DNA of 64,000 nucleotides from Desulfosporosinus sp. (GTDB lineage: Bacteria > Bacillota > Desulfitobacteriia > Desulfitobacteriales > Desulfitobacteriaceae): NCBI GenBank assembly GCA_020692355.1, contig JAIMKP010000004.1, forward strand, positions 52,851 to 116,850. The letters are read 5' to 3'. Position numbers and translations under genes: made by a program. A model generated the notes under the pieces. That model saw only the letters and a list, made by a program, of their open reading frames with translations, did no database searches and was not told the origin of the DNA. Below are positions 1 through 7,572 of the stretch, one piece after another. Within the stretch, counting starts at the first letter, position 1, and each line of letters begins with the position of its first letter.

Positions 1-1
1 T

Positions 2-139
2 AGTTCTCGCAGGCAAACCCTCCAATCCCTGCCAACGATTATTAGCATCTTGAAGAAAAAGGGTTACCATTTTGTGATGATCAGTGAGCTGCTTCAAAAA
101 GAAGTCAAAGTTTTGCGCCCTGAAGAGCCCCTGAAGTAG
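2..139 (+). CDS. C-terminal fragment of a polysaccharide deacetylase (cut by window edge)
   Basis: An open frame runs in from the left edge and stops at TAG 137-139, giving 45 residues. The visible part, with RQTLQSLPTIISILKKKGY followed by FVMISELL, matches the usual last helix and strand of NodB-type polysaccharide deacetylases, where an Arg-Gln-Thr stretch precedes a helix and a 'GY.FV.(V/I)SELL' ending. The catalytic part lies outside the window, so substrate cannot be judged. The next gene, on the opposite strand, is also a NodB-family deacetylase. The call is inference from a short tail. Confidence 0.6.
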   Translation, partial: SSRRQTLQSLPTIISILKKKGYHFVMISELLQKEVKVLRPEEPLK

Positions 140-162
140 CCTAGCATGAAGGAAGGAAAAGG

Positions 163-190
163 AAAAAAAGTGTCAGCCACAAAGGCTGAC
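163..190 (-). terminator. Rho-independent terminator of the deacetylase gene on the minus strand
   Basis: Perfect 7-bp stem GTCAGCC/GGCTGAC (172-178 with 184-190) around a 5-nt loop. Read on the minus strand it is followed by a run of seven T (complement of 163-169). On the plus strand no T run follows, so it mainly serves the minus-strand gene ending at 311. Confidence 0.7.
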
Positions 191-310
191 AAATAAAGAA
201 GAGTGAGAGAAACAAGTCGGGTTTAAAGACATTCTAACACCTCTTACCTCAATTGTCGAGAAAGAAGCGAAACTGTCGAAGGATACTTTTGAGGAAATCA
301 AAGCTGCGCC

Positions 311-1168
311 TTAATTTAGGAGTTTTGCAAAGCCGTTGAGCGAAAGGCCACCAGGAACCCGGATACGCTTTAAGGTTAAGGGACTGACGGATGCGGTGAC
401 CCTTCCGGGTTCTGTAGTAAATGCTAGAGTATACCCTGTTTGGGTTAACATCGCTAGGGTTGCAGTATTATAGCGCCCTGAAGGATAGCAAAACGCGAAC
501 ACCGAAATCCCAAGTTCTTTTTCAATCGCGGCTTTGGAGTCAACCAGCTCTTGTTTGAGCCGTATGGGGGATAGGGTTGTCAGATCGTAGTGATGTATCG
601 TATGGCTACCAATGCTGTTGCCCTGTTGGGCTAAATCCTTTAGGTTGTCCCAGGTCATCATTCCCGAGCCTACGGCATCTGTCACAACGAAAAAGGTGCC
701 TGTGAATCCAAACTGACGCATGATGGGCCAAGCGGTTTGATAATTATCCGCATAGCCATCATCAAAGGTAAGCAGAATTGGTTGGGTTGGTAGTGCCGTG
801 TTCTGGGGATTCTGGATAAGGTTGTGGAGGACATCTAAGGAGAGGGTCTGGTAGCCGTGCTGATGCAGGTATTGCATTTCCTGAGCAAATTGTTGCGGGG
901 GTACACCTAAGGAATTTCCGGGCAAGGACTCAATCGCATGGTACATTAATACGGGAATTCCTCCAGCCGGAAAACCAAAAGTTGTATTGGCTACACGCAT
1001 GGAATGGGCGGGAAGGTTGAATTCTTCTTTCAAGGTAGACTCTGCTGTCGGTTTTTCAGCGGAAGGTGAGTGCATTCGTGCATTGACAATGATAACGGCA
1101 ACCGAGCCTAGGACCAAGAGAAACAGGAATAGCACCAATACCAACAAATGTCGACGGTTGCTTTTCAT
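311..1168 (-). CDS. Membrane-anchored polysaccharide deacetylase (NodB domain)
   Basis: 285 residues. An N-terminal hydrophobic segment at about 8-29 after a basic KSNRRH start acts as signal or membrane anchor, so the enzyme should work on the outer face of the membrane on cell-wall or exopolysaccharide N-acetyl groups. NodB hallmarks are visible: LMYHAIE (74-80), TFDDG (134-138, with catalytic and metal Asp), SHTIHH (188-193, metal His pair) and FCYPSGRYN (226-234). All metal ligands appear present, so it should be active. It faces the partial deacetylase to its left and is divergent from the NlpC/P60 gene to its right. The exact polymer is unknown. Confidence 0.88.
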   Translation of the reverse strand: MKSNRRHLLVLVLFLFLLVLGSVAVIIVNARMHSPSAEKPTAESTLKEEFNLPAHSMRVANTTFGFPAGGIPVLMYHAIESLPGNSLGVPPQQFAQEMQYLHQHGYQTLSLDVLHNLIQNPQNTALPTQPILLTFDDGYADNYQTAWPIMRQFGFTGTFFVVTDAVGSGMMTWDNLKDLAQQGNSIGSHTIHHYDLTTLSPIRLKQELVDSKAAIEKELGISVFAFCYPSGRYNTATLAMLTQTGYTLAFTTEPGRVTASVSPLTLKRIRVPGGLSLNGFAKLLN

Positions 1169-1330
1169 GGTTAGACCCCTTTGTGAAGTTCGTTTTTTAG
1201 CACCGATTTAGTGTAACATAACCGGGTGATCCTGTATATCCTGAAAAAATCAATTATTTTCCTGCAGGGACAAGCAGGAATCTTGAACTTGCTGGCGAAT
1301 TAAATAATAAACTATCAAATAAATATTAAT

Positions 1331-1455
1331 TGCTGAATCTGAGTTTAAACTCAGAACGGGGGACTCTCATTTTTGGGGTGAATCACGCTGGTGCGTGTAG
1401 GGCTTACACCTTGTTGCCCAAACCCGTCAACTAACCTCGTAAGCAAAGAAAGGTG
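1331..1455 (+). promoter_or_regulatory. c-di-AMP riboswitch (ydaO-yuaA type)
   Basis: The leader carries the conserved blocks of the ydaO class in order: ACGGGGGA (1355-1362), TTTTTGGGGTGAATC (about 1370-1384), GTAGGGCTT, TTGTTGCCC, then AACCCGTCAACTAACCTCGT (1421-1440) and GTAAGCA. The last block is the strongest signature of the family. It ends just before the Shine-Dalgarno site AAAGGTGG of the NlpC/P60 gene, the classic target of this riboswitch. A possible promoter TTGAAC (1283-1288), 16-nt spacer, TAATAA (1305-1310) lies upstream. In known members c-di-AMP binding turns expression of wall hydrolases off. Confidence 0.9.
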
Positions 1456-1463
1456 GCAATTTC

Positions 1464-2204
1464 ATGGGGTTTTCTACCAAAACGTGGCTGGGCAGTGTGA
1501 CGCTGTCTGGTTTGCTCTTAGTTGGGAGCATGCCGTTGGTGACAGTAGCATCTCAGCCAGCCCCTGTGTCCGCACAGCGTCTTCAAACTACTCAGATATC
1601 GACCGGAACATATGCAAAAGTTGTCCACAAAGATTTAAAGTGGGTGTCACAGGACGTACTGGCTAAATCCGTTGCTACAGAACCGCAGAAAGAAGCGGTT
1701 GTTGTGGCGGTCGCACCTGCGACGAGTCAATCCAAGCCCGCAGCACAGAAACCGGAGGCGGAAAAGAAGAAAGCGGTTCCCCCGCGTCCGGTGCAAGTGG
1801 CTCAAGTACCGAGCCAGCAGGCTTCTCGTGGCAGTTCAAGTTCGGACGGAGTGGATCTTGTGAGTCGGGCACTCAGCCTGCAGGGTGTGCCTTATGTGTT
1901 TGGGGGTTCAAGCAGAAACGGTTTTGACTGCTCAGGATTTACCCAGTATGTGTTTAAGGGCAATGGTATTGCTCTTCCGCGCACTTCCTATTCTCAGTTC
2001 GGGGTCGGAAGTTCGGTGAGCAAGAATCAGCTGCAGCCAGGCGATCTGGTGTTTTTCACCACCTATTCCAAGGGAGCATCCCATGTGGGTATCTACGTTG
2101 GGGGTGGAAATTTTGTGCATGCCTCCGATAATGGTGTGAGAACCACCAGCCTATCAGAGAGTTATTATGCCAACCGCTATCTTGGAGCTCGCCGGATTCG
2201 TTAG
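1464..2204 (+). CDS. Secreted NlpC/P60 peptidoglycan endopeptidase
   Basis: 246 residues. An N-terminal signal peptide (about 1-37, ending APVSA before Gln) directs export. A low-complexity Lys/Pro/Ala linker follows, then an NlpC/P60 domain from about residue 130. The catalytic triad is visible as Cys156 in DCSGF, His207 in SHVGIY and His219 in HASDN. The family cuts the D-Glu to diamino acid bond of wall stem peptides. No LysM or SH3 binding domain is seen; the basic linker may hold the enzyme to the wall. Expression is controlled by the c-di-AMP riboswitch directly upstream, linking wall hydrolysis to turgor and potassium signalling. Confidence 0.93.
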   Translation: MGFSTKTWLGSVTLSGLLLVGSMPLVTVASQPAPVSAQRLQTTQISTGTYAKVVHKDLKWVSQDVLAKSVATEPQKEAVVVAVAPATSQSKPAAQKPEAEKKKAVPPRPVQVAQVPSQQASRGSSSSDGVDLVSRALSLQGVPYVFGGSSRNGFDCSGFTQYVFKGNGIALPRTSYSQFGVGSSVSKNQLQPGDLVFFTTYSKGASHVGIYVGGGNFVHASDNGVRTTSLSESYYANRYLGARRIR

Positions 2205-2236
2205 GATCCTTATCTGAATGTAATGGACGCACGAAG

Positions 2237-2280
2237 TAAGTGTCAGTTGCCGTTCGGCTACTGACACTTATTTTATATTT
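2237..2280 (+). terminator. Rho-independent terminator after the NlpC/P60 gene
   Basis: Perfect 11-bp stem (2237-2247 with 2260-2270; TAAGTGTCAGT and its complement), 12-nt loop, then TTTTATATTT. Confidence 0.88.
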
Positions 2281-2323
2281 TAAAGAGTAATTCCATCAGA
2301 CAGTAAGAACCGTCCCCTTTGTC

Positions 2324-2752
2324 TCACTTCGAACGCTCGATCGTGACTATTTTTTCCTTCGTGTCTGGACGAGGTTTTTGAGTACTCTGACGTTCAGGGG
2401 CTGGAGCAGCCTCTTCGAAGAGACGGCTTGTTCCCACAAAGCGGGCCCCCTGATCAACACTAAACTGCTGCGTACAAATATTCCCGAAGAGACGGGCACT
2501 TGAACTGAGTTTAAGAGTATCGCTCGTTTGAATGTTGCCGTGCACCTCGCCGGAGATACTTACGGTTTTTGCCTCAATGTCAGCCTTGACAAAAGCACCC
2601 TGCCCCACCACGATATCTCCGGTCGCTTGGAGCAGCCCTTCCAGCTTGCCGTCGATGCGCGCGTTTCCATTAATGTGTACGGTACCTTCAATCTGGCATT
2701 CGGCGGCGATGAACGTCACATCACCGGAAGTTTTGGAGTTTTTGCCCAACAT
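2324..2752 (-). CDS. Bactofilin family cytoskeletal protein
   Basis: 142 residues from the ATG at 2752, chosen because AAAGGAG lies 10 nt upstream; an ATG 24 nt earlier would overlap the preceding gene and has no clear ribosome site. The core (about 12-112) has the short-period pattern of a bactofilin right-handed beta helix: repeated Gly-rich strands such as IEGTVHINGNARIDGKLEG. The C-terminal tail is Pro/Lys rich. Bactofilins polymerise at the membrane and often position a peptidoglycan hydrolase; the M23 peptidase gene immediately upstream (4-nt gap) fits that pairing. TTT/GTT after residue 20 replaces any transmembrane segment, so it is cytosolic. Confidence 0.9.
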   Translation of the reverse strand: MLGKNSKTSGDVTFIAAECQIEGTVHINGNARIDGKLEGLLQATGDIVVGQGAFVKADIEAKTVSISGEVHGNIQTSDTLKLSSSARLFGNICTQQFSVDQGARFVGTSRLFEEAAPAPERQSTQKPRPDTKEKIVTIERSK

Positions 2753-2756
2753 GTCA

Positions 2757-3641
2757 TCACGGCTCCTTTTTTCCATTCATCCATTGACTGGGATCGACAG
2801 ATTCCCCATTGAAAATCACTCCGTAGTGAAGGTGGGAGCCCGTGCTGCGTCCCGAGCTTCCACTTAAGGCGATGAGTTGCCCCTTTTTTACGCTGTCTCC
2901 CTTGGCGACGAGAAGTTTAGAATTATGACCGTAGAACGTGATCATAGCATACCCGTGGTCAATCTCAACCTTACGTCCGTAAATCCCATCCCAGCCGGAA
3001 AAGGTGACAACCCCGTCAGCAGTAGCATGCACTTCGCTTCCGTAAGCGCAAGCTATGTCAAGTCCATTGTGAAACTCGCTGGATCGACCGCCGAATGGGT
3101 TATGGCGGTAGCCAAACGGAGAGGCGATTTCGCCTTGCAAGGGCGGAATACTGGGGGTATGGGCGCGCCTTTCTGCAAGTTTCTGGGCTTCGGCGTCATA
3201 GGTTTGAAACAGTAACAGATGCTTTTTGAACAAGTCGAGGTTCGTTTCGGGGTTTGACGAAGCAGAGGCGCGGGACTGGCCCCTGCTGGGAGCGGAAAGC
3301 GGGGCCGGGGGCGGGAGTTTTAGGGTTGAAGAAATACTGGCTTCGAGCTTGCTGATGTCGTCCAAATTCTGACTGATTTCCCGGTTTTGGGCTTTCAGAA
3401 GTAGGATCTCCTGTTCTTTTGCCGCTAAATTCGCTTTGAGTGTATCGACTGCGGCGAACTCGGCCTGGTGGGTTTTTATGTATGAGGCAAAGTAGATGTT
3501 CCCGATCACGATACTTAGTAACAGGAGCCCGAAGGCCAGGACACCTGCCAAGACCCAACGGAAACTCTTCTTTGAGAGTTGCAACTGCCGCGTGGAGCCG
3601 CTCTCGGGTGGGAGAATGAGCAATGTGTAATTATCTTTCAC
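2757..3641 (-). CDS. Membrane-anchored M23 (LytM) peptidoglycan endopeptidase
   Basis: 294 residues from the GTG at 3641, preferred because AGGGGAG lies 6 nt upstream; upstream ATGs would read through a 17-bp palindrome. One transmembrane helix at about 28-52, a coiled coil at about 60-108, a Pro-rich hinge, then an M23 domain at about 175-285. Zinc ligands are seen as His191 and Asp195 (HNGLD) and the HLH motif at 270-272, with His239 in YGHN. All catalytic residues are present, so it is likely an active hydrolase, not a degenerate activator. It is co-directional with, and 4 nt from, the bactofilin gene, suggesting a scaffold-hydrolase pair for local wall remodelling. Confidence 0.9.
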   Translation of the reverse strand: MKDNYTLLILPPESGSTRQLQLSKKSFRWVLAGVLAFGLLLLSIVIGNIYFASYIKTHQAEFAAVDTLKANLAAKEQEILLLKAQNREISQNLDDISKLEASISSTLKLPPPAPLSAPSRGQSRASASSNPETNLDLFKKHLLLFQTYDAEAQKLAERRAHTPSIPPLQGEIASPFGYRHNPFGGRSSEFHNGLDIACAYGSEVHATADGVVTFSGWDGIYGRKVEIDHGYAMITFYGHNSKLLVAKGDSVKKGQLIALSGSSGRSTGSHLHYGVIFNGESVDPSQWMNGKKEP

Positions 3642-3673
3642 TGACATCTCCCCTGTCTCATGTGCTACGGATA

Positions 3674-3708
3674 GGGAAAGACACAAAGTTTAACTTTGTG
3701 TCTTTCCC
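3674..3708. repeat. Perfect 17-bp inverted repeat upstream of the M23 gene
   Basis: Arms 3674-3690 (GGGAAAGACACAAAGTT) and 3692-3708 are exact reverse complements around a single central T. The arms end about 33 nt before the GTG start of the M23 gene and about 90 nt after the stop of the small Cys-rich gene. No T run follows on either strand, so it is not a standard terminator. It could be an operator or a leader hairpin. Confidence 0.8.
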
Positions 3709-3797
3709 AGCTGTCAATAAGGCCCTAATTAAAATAAGCATAGCGGTTTTGGCGGAAGCTGTCAATCCTGGATTTCGATCATTTCGATCATAGGGAT

Positions 3798-3956
3798 TCA
3801 CAGGAACCAACGGGATTCAATATAGTGAGGACACTCGCCACCTTGTTTAACGGGAAAGAGCTGCTGGTTCTGAACATAGAGGTCGGAACGGTGACAGTGG
3901 TGTGTCCGCTTCAAGTAGCACTTGCGACAAATGTCGACCCGGTAATTAAGAAACAT
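3798..3956 (-). CDS. Small cysteine/histidine-rich protein of unknown function
   Basis: 52 residues from the ATG at 3956, chosen because GGGGGAG sits 3 nt upstream; the frame could extend 54 nt further but without a ribosome site. Contains CRKCYLK, a following HHCHR cluster and a later CPHY, which could bind one zinc ion. It starts 57 nt after the uvrC stop on the same strand, so it probably shares the uvrC transcript. I do not recognise the family. Confidence 0.55.
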   Translation of the reverse strand: MFLNYRVDICRKCYLKRTHHCHRSDLYVQNQQLFPVKQGGECPHYIESRWFL

Positions 3957-4013
3957 AAACTCCCCCACTTTAAATTTGTTCCCTTTTCCCCTTCTCCATC
4001 TTTCCATCATTCT

Positions 4014-5804
4014 CTAGTCTTCCCAATTTGGCTCTGGGTTAGAAGCAGGGGTTGCTTCTACCTGAAAGTATTTAAGTACAGCTGTAGCTGCGTTTTGAGG
4101 CAGCCCGGCGGCCAAAAATTCAGTTAAACTCGCGTTGCGAATCTCTTCGATAGAGTTGAAATGGCGGAGAAGAAGTTGCCTGCGTTTAATCCCGACACCT
4201 GGGATCCCATCCAAAGCAGAGAGGGCCATGCTTTTCGCTCGCTGCTGGCGGTGAAACGTGATAGCAAAGCGATGGACTTCATCTTGAATTCGTTCGAGAA
4301 GATGGAAGGCAGGGGAGCTTTTGGGCAAAGGCAAGGTATGACCCGATGAATTCAGGAGACCGGCAGTGCGATGGCGCTCATCTTTGACCATTCCAGCCAC
4401 CGGTAAGGCCAGAGAGAGGCTGTTTAAGCCCTCCAAAGCAGCTCGGATCTGCCCTTTGCCGCCGTCAACTAATATGAGATTTGGCAGAGGGTTGCCTTCG
4501 GCGAGCAGGCGACGGTAACGGCGTTCGATTACCTGACGCATGGCAGCTGTATCATCCACATGAGGTGCCTGAATCCTAAATTTGCGATACCCCGTCCGAT
4601 TCGGTTTGCCGTTCAGAAACTGTACCATGCCGGCCACTGGATGCGTGCCGGCTGTGTTGGAAATATCGAAAGCCTCAATGCGGCTGGCTTCTGGGATTGC
4701 CAGAACCTGGGCCAGATAGTCCACTGCTTCTTGTACCTGGTTCAGGCGGTGGGTTTCCAGAGCGACTTCATCGTGGAGGATGGTTTTGGCGTTGGTTGAA
4801 GCCAGATCAACCAGGTCCCGCCGTTGTCCGCGCTTAGGTATGGCTACTGGGAAAAGGCGTTCCAGAGCTGAGATATCACAGGACGGAAGCAGGATTTCCT
4901 GGGGCAAGAGCAGATGCTCTGTGTAGAACTGGACGACAAAGGAAATAAAGCTCTCTTCCGGATCAGCGTAATAAGGAAAAACAAAGCTATCCCGTGCCAG
5001 TAATTTACCCTGGCGCAAGTAGAAGATTTGAATGCATATCTGGTCAGTTGTGGTGGCGTACCCCAAAACATCCCGGTCTACAAAATCGGTCAGGGTCATA
5101 TTTTGTTTTTCAGAAAGGTGTTTGAGGTCGGCTATCAGATCACGGTACTCTTGGGCCCGCTCGAACTGTAAAGCCTCAGCGGCTGCGAGCATCTTTTCTT
5201 CAAGATGTTGAATAATCTTTTCCTGCCCGCCTTTGAGGAATTTCGTGACTTCCTTGCGCATCGCTTCATAGGCTTCAGGGCCTATGTCTTCCTGGCACGG
5301 GCCGAGGCATTGGCCGAGGTGAAAATAGAGGCAGGGCCGGTGTGGCAGCTGACGACACTTGCGAAACGGAAAGAGGCGGTTCAAGAGGCGGGCTGCTTCA
5401 CGAGCAGCGGTTGCATTGGGATAAGGGCCAAAGTACTTGCCCCTGCCGTTTTTGACCTGGCGAGTGACCAAGATCCGAGGATGCGTTTCTTCGGTTAGCA
5501 GCAAATAGGGATAGGACTTATCATCCCGAAGCAGGATATTGTATTTTGGATTGCGCTCTTTAATGAGGTTGCACTCCAATACCAAGGCTTCAACTTCGGA
5601 ATCCGTAATGATTATTTCTAAGTCGGCAATCTCCCCGATCATTTTTTGGGTCTTGCCATCGTGCAATCCGGTGAAATAAGAACGTACCCGATTTTTTAGG
5701 ATTTTAGCTTTGCCTATATAAATAATTTGGCCTGAGGCATTCTTCATGAGATAAACCCCAGGCTTATCGGGCAGCAGGCTCAGTTTCTGCCGTAGCGTAT
5801 CCAT
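4014..5804 (-). CDS. uvrC: UvrABC system protein C (excinuclease subunit)
   Basis: 596 residues from the ATG at 5804 (GAGGTG 7 nt upstream; a second ATG two codons earlier is too close). Makes the two incisions flanking a bulky DNA lesion in nucleotide excision repair with UvrA and UvrB. Visible domains in order: GIY-YIG nuclease (GVYLM at 16-20, IYIGKA at 28-33), a cysteine cluster near 145-175 (CRQLPHRPC and GQCLGPC), a UVR motif near 190-225 (FLKGGQ... EEKM), the RNase H-like C-terminal nuclease (DISNTAG, with catalytic Asp), and tandem helix-hairpin-helix motifs at the end (IPGVGIKRRQ). Length is normal for the family. uvrA and uvrB are not in the window. Confidence 0.97.
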   Translation of the reverse strand: MDTLRQKLSLLPDKPGVYLMKNASGQIIYIGKAKILKNRVRSYFTGLHDGKTQKMIGEIADLEIIITDSEVEALVLECNLIKERNPKYNILLRDDKSYPYLLLTEETHPRILVTRQVKNGRGKYFGPYPNATAAREAARLLNRLFPFRKCRQLPHRPCLYFHLGQCLGPCQEDIGPEAYEAMRKEVTKFLKGGQEKIIQHLEEKMLAAAEALQFERAQEYRDLIADLKHLSEKQNMTLTDFVDRDVLGYATTTDQICIQIFYLRQGKLLARDSFVFPYYADPEESFISFVVQFYTEHLLLPQEILLPSCDISALERLFPVAIPKRGQRRDLVDLASTNAKTILHDEVALETHRLNQVQEAVDYLAQVLAIPEASRIEAFDISNTAGTHPVAGMVQFLNGKPNRTGYRKFRIQAPHVDDTAAMRQVIERRYRRLLAEGNPLPNLILVDGGKGQIRAALEGLNSLSLALPVAGMVKDERHRTAGLLNSSGHTLPLPKSSPAFHLLERIQDEVHRFAITFHRQQRAKSMALSALDGIPGVGIKRRQLLLRHFNSIEEIRNASLTEFLAAGLPQNAATAVLKYFQVEATPASNPEPNWED

Positions 5805-5926
5805 CAACATGCACCTCATTATCATTTTAGAGGACCATGCGGTTCGATGCAAGTTAAAAAGAACATATCTCTATGAGGTAAAACGTATATTGGGTTAAGG
5901 GAATATTTGGCCGAGGAGGGAACGTG

Positions 5927-6478
5927 ATGCCTAATCCATGGGGCCGTCCGCCCCGTAATGATATGTGGCAAGATTTGCAGACGCTGGCCGTCTGGGTTTT
6001 AATCATAGGAGTGGTTGGGTATCTGCTCTTTCCCAATTTCTTTAGGGATGTCGTCACCCGGCTCACAAACCCGGACGCTGCACAGACGGCGACGCTCGGG
6101 GAGGTTAAGCTACCTAATGTTTCAGGGCAGACGAATTCGAATGTGGGTTCAGGGCTCGACACCAGTCTCAATGCCGGTTCTTCATTCCTTACCGGCCAAG
6201 ATTACAATGTGGCGGGCACATTATATAACAGCAAACCGGAAATCACGAGCGGGTATTGGGTCATTTATGTGGCTGATGCCAAGTTCGAGCAGTTTGCCTT
6301 GGCGAGCGACACTTACGCTTTTCTCGGTCGTATGATTGAGAGCGACCAAAAAGCAGTGCCCAAAGAAAAAATCATACTGGCAGCGAACGGGCAGATTCGC
6401 CAATACGAAGTAAGCGATGAAATTTATGCAATTATCATCAACATGGCGACCATTAATGCCCGAACCCACAGTTCGTGA
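5927..6478 (+). CDS. Hypothetical protein with one N-terminal membrane helix
   Basis: 183 residues from ATG 5927 (GAGGAGGG six nt upstream; a GTG one codon earlier is also possible). A short Pro/Arg-rich start is followed by one hydrophobic helix at about 18-38 and then a soluble domain of about 140 residues that begins with a Ser/Asn/Gly linker. The C-terminal part (from about 105) has alternating strands and helices (GYWVIYVADAKFEQF) and no cysteine or catalytic motif I recognise. It is divergent from uvrC and convergent with the DMT exporter. Likely faces the cell exterior if the helix is a signal anchor. Function unknown. Confidence 0.75.
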   Translation: MPNPWGRPPRNDMWQDLQTLAVWVLIIGVVGYLLFPNFFRDVVTRLTNPDAAQTATLGEVKLPNVSGQTNSNVGSGLDTSLNAGSSFLTGQDYNVAGTLYNSKPEITSGYWVIYVADAKFEQFALASDTYAFLGRMIESDQKAVPKEKIILAANGQIRQYEVSDEIYAIIINMATINARTHSS

Positions 6479-6502
6479 TTGTTTTGGCGTTCACTGAGTT
6501 CC

Positions 6503-6946
6503 TTAGCGGAAAAGGAGTTTGGCCCCGGCGGCAAAGAGGGCCAGTCCAAGAAACTGCCAGTAGCTCCAGGGAAGGCGTGTGATACCGAACCAGCCAAAAT
6601 GGTCGATGACCACGGCTGCGCCGACCTGCCCGATAATAATCGCGGTCGTGGCGTTCGCTACCCCAATCTGAGGAATGCTAAGAGCGACCAGACCGATTAT
6701 GATCACACTTAGGACTCCGCCTAAGTACAGATACCAGGGAATGGAAAGCCAATCGACCTGGAACAAAGGAGCGCCGACGAAGAGGACCGCAGTCAGTGCG
6801 ATGACGGTTCCTATGATGTGAACCACGAGGATCGCCGAGAGTAACGCGCTTTTCTGCGCCAGCACGGAATTTAAGCTACCTTGAATCGCCATGATGATCC
6901 CAGACACGGCTGCAACGATAAAAGGCAAAGAAAGAAGTTTAATCAA
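6503..6946 (-). CDS. DMT superfamily transporter, YdcZ (DUF606) family
   Basis: 147 residues, five predicted hydrophobic helices. The start SLPFIVAAVSGIIMAIQGSL is typical of the YdcZ/DUF606 branch of drug/metabolite transporters: half-length proteins thought to act as dimers in the cytoplasmic membrane. A Gly/Asn-rich helix (LNSVLAQKSALLSA) and the ending FLGLALFAAGAKLLF also fit. RBS GAGGAGCTTG lies just upstream of the start at 6946. Stands alone between two hypotheticals. Substrate not predictable. Confidence 0.85.
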   Translation of the reverse strand: MIKLLSLPFIVAAVSGIIMAIQGSLNSVLAQKSALLSAILVVHIIGTVIALTAVLFVGAPLFQVDWLSIPWYLYLGGVLSVIIIGLVALSIPQIGVANATTAIIIGQVGAAVVIDHFGWFGITRLPWSYWQFLGLALFAAGAKLLFR

Positions 6947-7086
6947 TCAAGCTCCTCCTCGTTTCTAGATACGTTGATTTTTTAACAGTTGGTCAGGATA
7001 CCCAAGTCCGACAAGATGTATCAGTATCGGCATCGTTCTGTAAGGGGAAAATGAGAGTGTCAACATTTTTGAAGTGAGGTGGCGTC

Positions 7087-7461
7087 GTGGATATTGACTA
7101 CAATCTTGTACAAAGAGCCCAGATGCTACTGACCTTAGATCACCCCTTAACCCAAGTGAAAGAGATCCTTCTGAGGGAAGGGTATCCAGCAGAGCAAGTT
7201 GATGAGCTGATTGACGCCACGGAAGAAGCATTGAATTACCTTGTGCCGCCCGAGTATGATAACAATAAAATCGGTATCGATATTATCCACCGCGGGGAAA
7301 AGATACAAGGGCGCAAGCCATCAGTTGATATTCTCATTGACAAGCGAAGCGGGAAGCTTGATCTAATGACACCTTATCAACAGGAAACATGGAGAGTGGC
7401 AAATGAGGTTCGCAAAGCCATTAAGAGGCAGAGACAGATGACGAAAAAATATCTTCATTAA
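7087..7461 (+). CDS. Conserved-looking hypothetical protein
   Basis: 124 residues, starting at GTG 7087 behind GAGGTGG. The N-terminal 50 residues look like three helices (LVQRAQMLLTLDHPLTQVKEILLREG), reminiscent of a UBA-like or small DNA-associated fold, followed by strand-rich DILIDKRSGKLDLM and a basic C-terminal helix (RKAIKRQRQMTKKY). No cysteines, no signal peptide; cytosolic. Ends in its own terminator, so it forms a single-gene unit. I do not recognise a named family. Confidence 0.75.
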   Translation: MDIDYNLVQRAQMLLTLDHPLTQVKEILLREGYPAEQVDELIDATEEALNYLVPPEYDNNKIGIDIIHRGEKIQGRKPSVDILIDKRSGKLDLMTPYQQETWRVANEVRKAIKRQRQMTKKYLH

Positions 7462-7466
7462 AGTAA

Positions 7467-7493
7467 CAGGGGGCGTTTGTCCCTTGTTTTTTT
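7467..7493 (+). terminator. Rho-independent terminator
   Basis: Stem CAGGGGG (7467-7473) with the T/C-rich arm 7480-7486, including G-T pairs, then seven T (7487-7493). Confidence 0.75.
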
Positions 7494-7572
7494 GATCAGT
7501 CTTAGTGTTTCTCCCGTTCTCGAAATTATGTTATAATCAGACCAGAAAAAACCGTGGAAGGAAGTCCTGAAT

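Noticed and set aside
3196..3558. 120-codon frame on the minus strand within the M23 gene
   Set aside because: Same strand as the M23 gene but another frame; no ribosome site and no domain, while the M23 frame is conserved.
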